This document shows positions 34,938 to 43,138 of a DNA stretch of 45,137 nt, in pieces; the first letter of the stretch is position 1, and each line of letters starts with the position of its first letter. Under the pieces are notes generated by a model, which saw nothing but the letters and a program-made list of their open reading frames with translations, was not told the DNA's origin and did not search any database. Source of the stretch: Anaerobaca lacustris (GTDB lineage Bacteria; Planctomycetota; Phycisphaerae; Sedimentisphaerales; Anaerobacaceae); assembly GCF_030012215.1 (NCBI RefSeq), contig NZ_JASCXX010000033.1:1-45137 (forward strand). Direction: 5' to 3'. Position numbers and translations under genes: made by a program.

Positions 34938-36905
34938 ATGGACGACAAAATGCAACATGAGCTTGATTCCTTGCTTTCAGCTCTGGTCGATGGGGGCTTG
35001 CGAGATGACCAGCAGCGGCGCCTCGGGCAACTGCTCGAGCAATATCCCGAAGCGCAAGATATCTACCTTGCCTACTTCCGTCTCCATACAGAGCTGTCTC
35101 TGACCGGCGGTCTCAGCGACGTCCTCCAGGACCGGCCGCCAAAATCAGTCTGGCGGCCGTCGACCGCAACGCCGCTCGCCCGTACCCCGTCGGTCTGGTG
35201 GCTGTGGTCAGGAATCGCCGCCGTCATCGCTCTTGTGGTGGCCTTTTGGCTTGTGTCCTCGTCGCGACACGCTCCTTCGGCACCGATTATCGCCAGGCTC
35301 ATGACCGCGGAAAACGCGAGATGGGAGTCTGCACGCCCCGTTAAGGGTGGAGAATTCACTCCGGGAAGACTACGGCTCGAAGAGGGAGCCGCTCGCATCC
35401 GGATGGTCAGCGGCGCCGATATTGTCCTCGAGGCACCTATGGTCGTCGAGCTGGTCGATACGATGACCGTCCGCCTCGAGCAAGGCCACCTGACGGTCTC
35501 TGTCTCGGACAAGTCCGTGGGCTTTCGCGTGCTCACGCCAATGGCACATTTGGTGGATATGGGGACAGAATTCGGTGTCGAGGTCGAGGAGAGCGGGGCG
35601 ACGGAAATCCACGTGTTTCAGGGTACCGTGGTGGCCAAATCGACCGCTTCGGGGAGTGTGATACCGATTGCCGCCCAGGAGGCCGGACGCATCGATGCCC
35701 CCCGCGACCAGCGCGACCTGACGTACGGCGAGTTTGTCTCGGTCAAACTGGACCGCACCCGCTTTCGCGGTCTCTCGGCATCAGCCGTTCCGACGACGGT
35801 CGGTACGAACACCCACAGCGCCGCTCGGACGATACGACGTCTTCAGGCCGGGGCGCGCATCGTCTTTCTGGGCGACCACGCCACGTCGCGCGAGACACAC
35901 CTCTTGCTCATCAATCAAGCCTTCGCCGACCTCCCGCCCGAAGTGGCTCCACGCCTGTTCAATGCGGCCTGGGCTTTTCCCCTTTCATTCAGCGAGCAGA
36001 ACTACCGGCAATACGTCGAGTCTTTTGCACCAACCCACGCAGTGCTCGAGTTCGGTCCGGAGATTGCCGGCTTCTCGCAACCTCGCTCTCCCGACGACTT
36101 CCGGCAGGCGGTTGCGCGGCTGGTCGACCGCCTGGAGCAGTCAGGTATCGAACCGATCATCGCGACGGGTTTTGCCATCCCACAGAGCCATCCACGGGCC
36201 CAGGAACTCCTGGATAGCTACAACAACTCCCTCCGCCAGCTTGCTATCCAGCGGGGATACCGGCTGGCTGATGTGGATGTGAAGTCGCGGAAGCACCCGG
36301 ACTCCGAGCCGGAGCTGGTCAACACCTACTTCGCGCCCACCTTCGAGGGCTTTCGCGTTATGGCTGCCGCGTTGCTCGAGTCGTTCGGCTATGCCGAACT
36401 CTCGGCGCCACGGTCCCTGGACGTTTCGCTGTTGCCGGGAGTCATCACCAGTTGGAGAATGCGAGTCAGGCCCAATGAAGATCGTTTGGATGCCGATGCT
36501 ATGGCAATCTTGGCAGTCGACGAGACCTGGACTCGGCTTATCCTGCCTCAGCACGATAAGCTCTCACAGCGCCTGGCCCAACCCGGCAGGTCGTTCGTTC
36601 ATCACGACCGAGCCAGGGGATTCGCGACCCATCTGACCGATGCGGACGATCAGATCGTACAGGCGGTTTCCTTTGTCGAGTCTGAAACGGACCGCAACGT
36701 GTTCTTCAACACGGGCGCGAGGCTGCTGACCATCTGGCTCAACGGAGAGAAGATCTTCGATAGCGACAACCCGTGGGGCGGTTGGCACCCAGGCAAAGAA
36801 AGGATCCCCGCCAGACTTAAAGTCGGACGCAACCAAATCGTCATCGAGGCGCAGGATGCGTTCTTTCTGAGCATCACAGACCAGCGCGAGTGGGCACTTC
36901 CGTGA
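34938..36905 (+). CDS. FecR-type anti-sigma protein with degenerate SGNH-hydrolase-like domain
   Basis: The 655-aa protein has a short cytoplasmic region (MDDKMQHELDSLLSALVDGG), one membrane helix at about 87-109 (WWLWSGIAAVIALVVAFWLV), a FecR domain at about 140-245 (ADIVLEAPMVVELVDTMTV, LVDMGTEFGVEVEESGATEI) and then an SGNH/GDSL-like region at about 305-480. In that region the nucleophile motif GDS is GDH (H314), and the later Gly-x-Asn-Asp and Asp-x-x-His blocks are not evident, so the fold seems kept without catalysis. A C-terminal beta-sandwich follows (LTIWLNGEKIFDSDNPWGGW). The protein probably senses an extracytoplasmic ligand and passes the signal to the sigma factor encoded just upstream. 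ATG at 34938 with a modest AGAG-type binding site. An 8-bp inverted repeat (GAACCGCC 36904-36911, GGCGGTTC 36936-36943) straddles its end. Confidence 0.85.
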   Translation: MDDKMQHELDSLLSALVDGGLRDDQQRRLGQLLEQYPEAQDIYLAYFRLHTELSLTGGLSDVLQDRPPKSVWRPSTATPLARTPSVWWLWSGIAAVIALVVAFWLVSSSRHAPSAPIIARLMTAENARWESARPVKGGEFTPGRLRLEEGAARIRMVSGADIVLEAPMVVELVDTMTVRLEQGHLTVSVSDKSVGFRVLTPMAHLVDMGTEFGVEVEESGATEIHVFQGTVVAKSTASGSVIPIAAQEAGRIDAPRDQRDLTYGEFVSVKLDRTRFRGLSASAVPTTVGTNTHSAARTIRRLQAGARIVFLGDHATSRETHLLLINQAFADLPPEVAPRLFNAAWAFPLSFSEQNYRQYVESFAPTHAVLEFGPEIAGFSQPRSPDDFRQAVARLVDRLEQSGIEPIIATGFAIPQSHPRAQELLDSYNNSLRQLAIQRGYRLADVDVKSRKHPDSEPELVNTYFAPTFEGFRVMAAALLESFGYAELSAPRSLDVSLLPGVITSWRMRVRPNEDRLDADAMAILAVDETWTRLILPQHDKLSQRLAQPGRSFVHHDRARGFATHLTDADDQIVQAVSFVESETDRNVFFNTGARLLTIWLNGEKIFDSDNPWGGWHPGKERIPARLKVGRNQIVIEAQDAFFLSITDQREWALP

Positions 36906-36928
36906 ACCGCCGACACACGTATCTTCCG

Positions 36929-37078
36929 TCCGAAAGGCGGTTCTGTAAGTGGTGGTCAAGAAAGAAGGTTAATAGCTGGCATTACTGGACTTACGATGCA
37001 AGCCGAAGCCGCGCCGGACGCGAAACGAATCTCCTTGCGGTGCGCCTGTTGCGCGCTCCATGGCTTGGGTTGGTCCAT
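36929..37078. repeat. dispersed intergenic repeat, copy B
   Basis: This 150-base segment matches copy A at 4611-4769 in the same orientation, 32.3 kb away. The possible pairings are preserved: GTAAGT (36945-36950) with ACTTAC (36989-36994), and GTGCGC-CTGTT-GCGCGC (37040-37056), where the single change from copy A keeps a G-T pair. It begins 23 bases after the FecR gene and ends 56 bases before a truncated glycosidase remnant, on the border between intact and decayed genes. Confidence 0.8.
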
Positions 37079-37134
37079 CCCAATAGTCATGTGACGCATT
37101 CAGTCATTACCTTCTTCAACGATGACAGAGTGAC

Positions 37135-37600
37135 TTACAGCTTTCCAGGTGCCTTCGTCGCGCATTGTGGGTCATCCATGGCATCGGTCAGCATCCGCGC
37201 ACTGCGGATTGCGGCTCGGGCCCGTGGGCTCAGACTCAGCCCATACTCGCTTGTCTTCTCGTGGGCGTCGGTGCCCTCGAGGGGATGGGGGCGATGAAAG
37301 CGGGCGCTGGCCCCGCCGGCAAAGAGGATGCGGAAGAAGCGGGCCACGGACTCCTCGTCGCCCTCTCGGATGTAGATCTTTGTCGTGTTGATCGGGCGGG
37401 GGTTTGCTGCGATGTGCCGCCGCACATGGAGAATGCGATCGTAGCGCGTCTGGCCCGACTGCCGACTATTCTGGGAGACGTCGAGGAAGTTGAAGCGATC
37501 GGGATGGTAATAGATGTGGTGGTGTTCGCGGTGGCTGATGTCCCAGTTGTTCCGCATATCGGTGACGAGGACGCTCCGGGCGGCCCCCGGGGATCAACGC
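37135..37600 (-). pseudogene. truncated remnant of a TIM-barrel glycosidase C-terminal region
   Basis: About 150 residues are readable. They match the last module of the intact 1314-aa protein at 39017-42961: DVSQNSRQSGQTRYDRILHV here against DISQNNHQVGQTHWDNMQAA there, PRPINTTKIY against PRPMNNVKIY, and a shared GG(C/A)ASARFHRP. The match starts upstream of any start codon near 37590 (SVLVTDMRNNWDIS) just after a TGA, and ends abruptly near 37190, followed by an unrelated 15-residue tail and TAA. Both ends are therefore missing and the piece cannot be a working gene. It lies between repeat copy B and the broken DUF4185-like gene, which suggests deletion by recombination between two related genes. 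Confidence 0.7.
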
Positions 37601-38283
37601 CCTGCTTGCCGGCCTCCTTCACCTCCTGACCGCCGGCTTTCCCGGCGGGTCTCGCCCGAGTCGGGAGATCCGTGTGGCCGGACATCGAGGGTGATCTTCA
37701 CTTGATTCCACTTGTACCAGTAGTCGCTGTGGCCAAAATGCGGGGAATCCCATCGCCCGCCCGCATCGGACCAGATCAAATACATGGTGCGTCCGTTGTC
37801 GTAGATCCATTTGGGATTGAGCTTGAACTGGTAGGTGCGGCTGGCCGCACCGGAGAATCCCCACTCGGCAGGCGGGTCGCCGGGCGTCTTCCACTCGGTC
37901 TCGTAGTAAAACCGCGTCCACGGGCCCCAGGGATTCCTGGCATGCCACATGCCAACCGTGGCCGAATGCCCGCAGTGGCTGCACCAAGGCGAGAAGAAGT
38001 CTTTGGAACCGTCGCTGATCCCGTAGGACACCATGATGTAGCGGTCCAGGCCGGCGTTATAGACGACACTGGGATGCCAACTGCACCACAACCACTCGTC
38101 CCCGTTGTAGTTCCTGGCCGGGTACGTGATGGTGGCGCCGCGCCGGGTCATATCCGAGGTCCAGACGGCCTGCTCTCCGACCACGTCCTGCAGGTACTTG
38201 TAGGCCGAATGATCCGTGACCTTGTCCTGATGCACGCGGATCATGCTCAATCTGGTGACATCGTGTTGTTCGACGCAGTACAT
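37594..38283 (-). pseudogene. DUF4185-like protein, C-terminal part downstream of an amber codon
   Basis: This is the in-frame continuation of the gene beginning at 38985. The region immediately after the TAG reads AFNWIAFCQNGKDNSAAKDE, then VYMYCVEQHDVTRLSMIRV and further propeller-like blades (WLWCSWHPSVVYNAGLDRYI, GMWHARNPWGPWTRFYYETE, WIYDNGRTMYLIWSDAGGRW). The last 30 or so residues (RRESRRSGGEGGRQAGR) are compositionally odd and lie at the junction with the glycosidase remnant, so the natural C-terminus is probably lost. Translation from an internal ATG would yield an unexported half-domain. Confidence 0.7.
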
Positions 38284-38352
38284 ATAGACGTATTCATCCT
38301 TGGCGGCGGAGTTGTCTTTTCCGTTCTGGCAGAAGGCGATCCAGTTGAACGC

Positions 38353-38985
38353 CTAGGCCTCGCGGCCGGCTTTGGGTCGGGGGTCTTCCCTGTAGAAGAA
38401 GAATGACTCCTTGCCGGTGTCGCTGAAATTGGCGGCGGTCACTTCCGTGCCGTCCCAGCGGAAGAACGTCTTGCCGAAATCATCGGTGTACAGCAGGCGA
38501 TTGGCGACGGGGCGCCTGTAACCCTTGTCCGTCTCGCTTTTCCACAGCCAGGTGTAGATGCGGCCCTGGACGGAATAGGTGCCGTAGCCGTAGAAAGGGC
38601 TGCTCATGTCGGTGAAGGGCCAGCCGGGGACGGGGACGGCCTGCTCCGCAGCGAAATCCTCGTTTCCGCAAATGCGCCACAGCCGTGTACCCCACGCCGG
38701 CTTGTAAGCATGGAATCCGCCACCGTCGTCCATCATGGTATAGATGTTGTCGTCGGCGGCCCACGTCATGCACCAGTTGTCGCCGCGGCACCCCTTGCGT
38801 TGAAGGGTGTCCCAATGGATCTCGATCCCTGTGGGGACTCCACCCGAGTCGGGGGGAGTCGTGTGGCCGTCCTCAGCCATGGAGTGGGTCATACCCCCTG
38901 CCATTGTGGCGATCCCCCAGGACATCGCCATCCCCACTACAACGACCATTCCAATCTGGCGGATTCGGCGGTTTCCTGTATACAT
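38353..38985 (-). CDS. DUF4185-like exported protein, N-terminal part, cut by in-frame TAG
   Basis: The 210-codon open part has a signal-type start (MYTGNRRIRQIGMVVVVGMA) and then IEIHWDTLQRKGCRGDNWCM, MTWAADDNIYTMMDDGGGFH, VPGWPFTDMSSPFYGYGTYS and RLLYTDDFGKTFFRWDG, blade-like repeats resembling DUF4185. Some DUF4185 proteins are endo-D-arabinanases (family GH183), so a glycan-cleaving role is possible. The frame stops at TAG (38355-38353) but the same frame continues with family-like sequence to 37594, giving 463 residues if one codon is restored, perhaps TGG. The gene starts 31 bases after the 1314-aa fusion gene and is probably cotranscribed. The family call is from motif resemblance only. 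Confidence 0.65.
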   Translation of the reverse strand: MYTGNRRIRQIGMVVVVGMAMSWGIATMAGGMTHSMAEDGHTTPPDSGGVPTGIEIHWDTLQRKGCRGDNWCMTWAADDNIYTMMDDGGGFHAYKPAWGTRLWRICGNEDFAAEQAVPVPGWPFTDMSSPFYGYGTYSVQGRIYTWLWKSETDKGYRRPVANRLLYTDDFGKTFFRWDGTEVTAANFSDTGKESFFFYREDPRPKAGREA

Positions 38986-39016
38986 CTTGTGATCTTCTTT
39001 CGATGGGCAGCGACTG

Positions 39017-42000
39017 CTAACGGGCCAGAATCAGCACCGCCCACTGGCCTTTGCCGGGCGTTTCCAGTTTCAGTGCTCGGCTGGGGGCGACGGTCTCTGC
39101 CTCCTGCCAGGCACTGCGGTTGATATCCAGCCAGCGGACCTCAAGCGGCCCCTGTGCGGCCGAGACATCGACTGTCACCGCCCCACCGTCGGGGAAGTAG
39201 ACCGCATACTGCCGCCCGCGATCGGCGGCACAGTAGGCTTCGTTCTCCGCCCGGCTGGAGAGCAGACCGTTGTCCGGCTCGGCGACAAAGACGTTGAATT
39301 CATCGGTGAATATCCGCACGCTCTTGAGGTGCGTCTGAGCCAGCTCGCTCAGCCCGACACCATATAATCCGGGCCTGGGCCCCGGACGGTGGAAGCGCGC
39401 GGAAGCGCACCCGCCGAGGATGTTGTGCCAGAGCTTGCGCGTCGCTTCGACGACGCTGCCGCCGTGGCGCTCGCCGCCGTATATCTTCACGTTGTTCATC
39501 GGGCGCGGCGGCTCGGCGATCAGCTTCCGGGCCGCCTGCATGTTGTCCCAGTGCGTCTGGCCCACCTGGTGGTTGTTCTGAGAGATGTCGACATAGGAGT
39601 AGAGATCGGGGTGGTCGAAGGTGCGGCGGTGCATCGGGCTGTTCAGGTTCCAGGCGTCCCACATCTCCGTGACCTCAACGCCCGCGCCGGCCTCCGCCGC
39701 CTTGGCGCGGATGAACTTCGCCCAGTGGCGGCTCCACTCCTCGGAGTCGTTCGTTTCGTTGGAGATGCAGTAGAGGACGTTGCCGTAGCCAAGCGAGATG
39801 GAGAGCATCTTTTCGACCAGGGTCTCCTGGCGCGCCAAGAGGCTTGGGTTGTCCTCCAGTTCCGGGAGGCTGCGGAAGAAGGGGTTCTCGCGCTGGCCCG
39901 GATGACTCGATATCGCTTCCTGCAGGCCGCTCTCGTCGGCGGTGTAGTTGGTGTTGTTCTTGGGGTTGAAAGGGTTCACATCCCATGAGCCGCGGGCGTA
40001 GTCGAAACGGTCGAACACCTCGATCTGGACGATGATGTCTCGGTCGCGCGTCATGCGCAGGAAGTCGTCGAAACGCTGCCAGTACTGCGCGTTGAAGCGG
40101 TCAAGATCGTAGCGGCCGGTCTTTGCGTCTCGGTGGTACGGCCAAAGGTCGCCATCGCTGTAAGTGGCCATCGTGTTCCGGATATAGTTTCCTCCTACCG
40201 AAACCAGCAGGTCAAGATGGGACTCCAGCCCGCTCGGCGGAAGCGCATCGGGGCGATTGAAGGGGTTTACCGTGTCGCTACCGCCCAGCAGCAGGACCGG
40301 CTGGCCCTTGTACTGCCAGTAGCGGGGATTGGCCTCATAAGGCCGAATGCGGTTGCTGCTCGCCTCGACGGACGCGGCGGGCGATCCACTGCTCGATGAA
40401 CCCGCGAGCAGCACCCACGGTTCGGCTGACGGCGCGGCCAGGGACGGGGACTGGGCGTCAACACGCCCCTCGCCCGCGAAGGCACCGGTGCGCGGATTGA
40501 ACCAGCGATAGGGCAACGCACGCTGGAGGCCGGTGAGCGTCGCTGAGCCGCCTTCGGGCAGATAGACGATGTAAAGCTCGCCCGGTTTGCCGACAGCCTG
40601 CGGACCGAGGTCCGGCAGCTTGGTCATATCGGTGATGTCATAGTCCGCCAGCGCACGGCCGACGTACCCGACGTACCGGCTGCCCTCCTGCTGCATCGCC
40701 TCGCGCCAGGAGCGGCCGGGCGCATTGGCCCAGGCAGGCCAGCCGGGCTCATCCGCGAAGAGTTTCCATTGCCACAAGCCGCCGGCGCCATAAACGACGC
40801 CCATCGTGCCGGCGGCGGTGAGGTTCAGCCAGGCCTCGTGGCCCTGCCACCAACCAGCGCCGTTGTTGGCATCGCGGATCCCCTCATACGTGGGTTCGCC
40901 GTTAGCGACGGCCTTGATCGGCAGGTTGTCATGCATCCGGCGGACCTTGTCCGGCAGGTGCTTGCCGCCGTGACCGGTCTGGCACCACTGGAAGTCCAGC
41001 CACGGCGCATCCTGCATTGAGCGGTTGTAGTGGAAGCATTTGTCCTTCGCCTGATTGGAGGGCTGGTAATCGTCGAAGGGGTTGTAGTGGAATCCCGTCG
41101 GCTGCCGGTAGGCGTCCCAGCGCTCGACTTCCTCGCCACCGGCGATGGTGCAGGGATAGGCGCCGACGCCGTCACCGCTGACGAGCCACATCGCCGGACG
41201 CGCGCCGTAGCGCGCGACGAGGTAGCGGCAATAGCGGGCATATTCGGCCGGGACCGCATGAGTGCCGAGCACGCGCTGGCCCTTCCAGCCGTAACCCTGG
41301 AAGACCGGCTGCAGCACCGGCACGATCCCGTGCGCGTGCAGGATGTCGAGCAGACGGTCCATCATCTGGAAATACTCAGGGCGCAGCCGGTTGAGGTGAC
41401 CGTCGGGCAGATCCTCGAAACCCACATCGAAGCCGCCGACCTCATGGCGGTTGCGCGGCCCGCGGGCGTCGCGGTCGGGCTGTACGGTCATCAGCAGGGC
41501 CGCGTTGAAGCCCTTGGCCTGCCGGTCGCAGGCGTACTCGGTGACCGCCTCGACGGTGCCCCGCCACGGCAGCGCCCACGGGGTGTCCGCGACCATCACG
41601 AAGGGCGTGCCGTCCTGGTGGATGACGTTGCGCTTGCCGGGCGACATCTTGAGCAATCCGTGCCGGGTCAACGGGTGATCGCCCCCGTAGGCGGATACTT
41701 GGAGCTCGCCGTGGCGGTGGTGCAGTCCGCCGTCGTTGGGTTGTGAGCATTCGCTGCGCCAGGTCCAGCGGCCGGTGGCCGGGGCCGCGAGGCGGACGAT
41801 CCAGGTGCGACCGCCGTCCCAGAAGGCGGGACGGCGCAACGTGCGCTGGTCCGGGCCGCGGAACTCGACGTGCAGATCGATGTCGGTATACGGGTTGGCG
41901 TAATCGCGGTCGGCGATGAACATCAACTCCACGGGCTCCCATTGCGCCGCCCGGCCGGGCTGCGCGAGTTGGTAGTTCGTCATCCGGTCGTAGAAGTCGG

Positions 42001-42961
42001 CCATGATCGCGTCGCGGTCGAAGTTCTCCCATAGGATGATCTTGCGGGGGTTGTCCGGGCGGTCCACCCAGCGGCCGTCCTTCAAGATCGGGGCCGGTAT
42101 CTCGACGGCCCTGGCCCAAGCGGGATTCTTCACGATCGCGACCGCCGCCATGTCGAACAGCGCCCGCGAGGGCGGATCGCCATGGAGCGTGATGTTCTTG
42201 AACAGGCTGATCGCATAATCGCCGAAACAGGAGAATTCGCCCCCGTGGCGTCCCGTCACGGGTGGAGAGACCTTCGGTCCTTTGCCGGGCATGATCTTGC
42301 GGATCTCATCCAGGGTGGCCCGGACGGCATCGGTGCCCGAGGGCTTACCGTAGCGGACGATGGCAATCTCGAAGTCCACGCCGGTGTCGAGGATGTAGTT
42401 CAGTGACGGTTCATCGTTGACCTGGTTGTACTCGCCGGGATCGGGGTAGTTGGAACCCAGCCATACGACGCGGACCTTGGGAATGATGGATGGCTCCTTT
42501 GCCAGCGCCAGGGCGATGTTGGTCAGCTTGCCCACAGGCAGCAGGACCAGTCTACGACTGTCGGCGGCTTTGGCCCGCTCGATGATGAAGTTCACCGCCT
42601 CGGCCCCGTCGAAGTCGGGCCGGTCGAGTTGGCCCTTGATCTCCTCGAATGACTTGTCTGCGCCGCGCAGGACCGGAATCTGCCCGTCCAGGCCACAGAG
42701 CTCGACCACGCGCCGGGCCTCCGCCAAGTGCTGGTCCACGCCGCCGCCGGCGCGGGTGCGGTTCACCGTGATTGCCTCCACGTCGAACACGTCGCCGTTG
42801 AACAGCAGATAGGCGATGGCGTGCTGGTCGTCCAGTTCGTTGTTGGCGTCGGTGTCCAGGATCACCCGAATCTTCTCGGGATTTGACTGCCCCAACGATA
42901 TTCCGCTGACCGCGAGCAGACAGAGCGCCGCCAGGAACAGCAGTTGCAACGTGATTCTCAT
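39017..42961 (-). CDS. three-part exported fusion: nucleoside hydrolase - DUF5060/DUF4038 glycosidase - TIM-barrel glycosidase
   Basis: The 1314-aa protein begins with a signal peptide (MRITLQLLFLAALCLLAVSG). Residues 30-325 form an inosine-uridine nucleoside hydrolase-like domain with the calcium motif DTDANNELDD (D36, D38, D44, D45) and RRLVLLPVGKLTNIALAL. From about 337 a DUF5060-like beta-domain (ADRDYANPYTDIDLHVEF) leads into a DUF4038/GH140-like TIM barrel from about 449 (GTPFVMVADTPWALPWRGTV, YLVARYGARPAMWLVSGDG, GEPTYEGIRD), ending in a beta-domain (RWFNPRTGAFAGEGRVDAQS). From about 869 a second glycosidase-like TIM barrel follows (YWQYKGQPVLLLGGSDTVNP, VLYCISNETNDSEEWSRHW, DISQNNHQVGQTHWDN). 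GH140 members release apiose from pectin rhamnogalacturonan II. Activities here are not known. Its frame is intact, but a truncated paralogue of the last module lies at 37135-37600. Confidence 0.82.
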   Translation of the reverse strand: MRITLQLLFLAALCLLAVSGISLGQSNPEKIRVILDTDANNELDDQHAIAYLLFNGDVFDVEAITVNRTRAGGGVDQHLAEARRVVELCGLDGQIPVLRGADKSFEEIKGQLDRPDFDGAEAVNFIIERAKAADSRRLVLLPVGKLTNIALALAKEPSIIPKVRVVWLGSNYPDPGEYNQVNDEPSLNYILDTGVDFEIAIVRYGKPSGTDAVRATLDEIRKIMPGKGPKVSPPVTGRHGGEFSCFGDYAISLFKNITLHGDPPSRALFDMAAVAIVKNPAWARAVEIPAPILKDGRWVDRPDNPRKIILWENFDRDAIMADFYDRMTNYQLAQPGRAAQWEPVELMFIADRDYANPYTDIDLHVEFRGPDQRTLRRPAFWDGGRTWIVRLAAPATGRWTWRSECSQPNDGGLHHRHGELQVSAYGGDHPLTRHGLLKMSPGKRNVIHQDGTPFVMVADTPWALPWRGTVEAVTEYACDRQAKGFNAALLMTVQPDRDARGPRNRHEVGGFDVGFEDLPDGHLNRLRPEYFQMMDRLLDILHAHGIVPVLQPVFQGYGWKGQRVLGTHAVPAEYARYCRYLVARYGARPAMWLVSGDGVGAYPCTIAGGEEVERWDAYRQPTGFHYNPFDDYQPSNQAKDKCFHYNRSMQDAPWLDFQWCQTGHGGKHLPDKVRRMHDNLPIKAVANGEPTYEGIRDANNGAGWWQGHEAWLNLTAAGTMGVVYGAGGLWQWKLFADEPGWPAWANAPGRSWREAMQQEGSRYVGYVGRALADYDITDMTKLPDLGPQAVGKPGELYIVYLPEGGSATLTGLQRALPYRWFNPRTGAFAGEGRVDAQSPSLAAPSAEPWVLLAGSSSSGSPAASVEASSNRIRPYEANPRYWQYKGQPVLLLGGSDTVNPFNRPDALPPSGLESHLDLLVSVGGNYIRNTMATYSDGDLWPYHRDAKTGRYDLDRFNAQYWQRFDDFLRMTRDRDIIVQIEVFDRFDYARGSWDVNPFNPKNNTNYTADESGLQEAISSHPGQRENPFFRSLPELEDNPSLLARQETLVEKMLSISLGYGNVLYCISNETNDSEEWSRHWAKFIRAKAAEAGAGVEVTEMWDAWNLNSPMHRRTFDHPDLYSYVDISQNNHQVGQTHWDNMQAARKLIAEPPRPMNNVKIYGGERHGGSVVEATRKLWHNILGGCASARFHRPGPRPGLYGVGLSELAQTHLKSVRIFTDEFNVFVAEPDNGLLSSRAENEAYCAADRGRQYAVYFPDGGAVTVDVSAAQGPLEVRWLDINRSAWQEAETVAPSRALKLETPGKGQWAVLILAR

Positions 42962-43138
42962 TGTGGATTGCTCCTTTTCAAATGGCTCTTCATTCTACCA
43001 GGGGATCATTTTCCCGCAGGCTCACGGCCATGCCCAGTCGGTGAAGGGACTGGTTCAACACGCCGTGATGGTCCTCGGGTGCCCCGCACGGGGAAATCCG
43101 GCGACCGCTTGCTCACCACGCCTGATCCATGCCCAGGG

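Noticed and set aside
38353-38355. Amber codon as pyrrolysine or other recoding
   Set aside because: No recoding element or related gene is visible, and neighbouring genes show ordinary decay, so a nonsense mutation or sequence error is simpler.
43034-43053. CCAGTC...GACTGG hairpin downstream of the sulfatase gene as a terminator
   Set aside because: Only six base pairs and no T-run on the - strand; the downstream gene may be cotranscribed.
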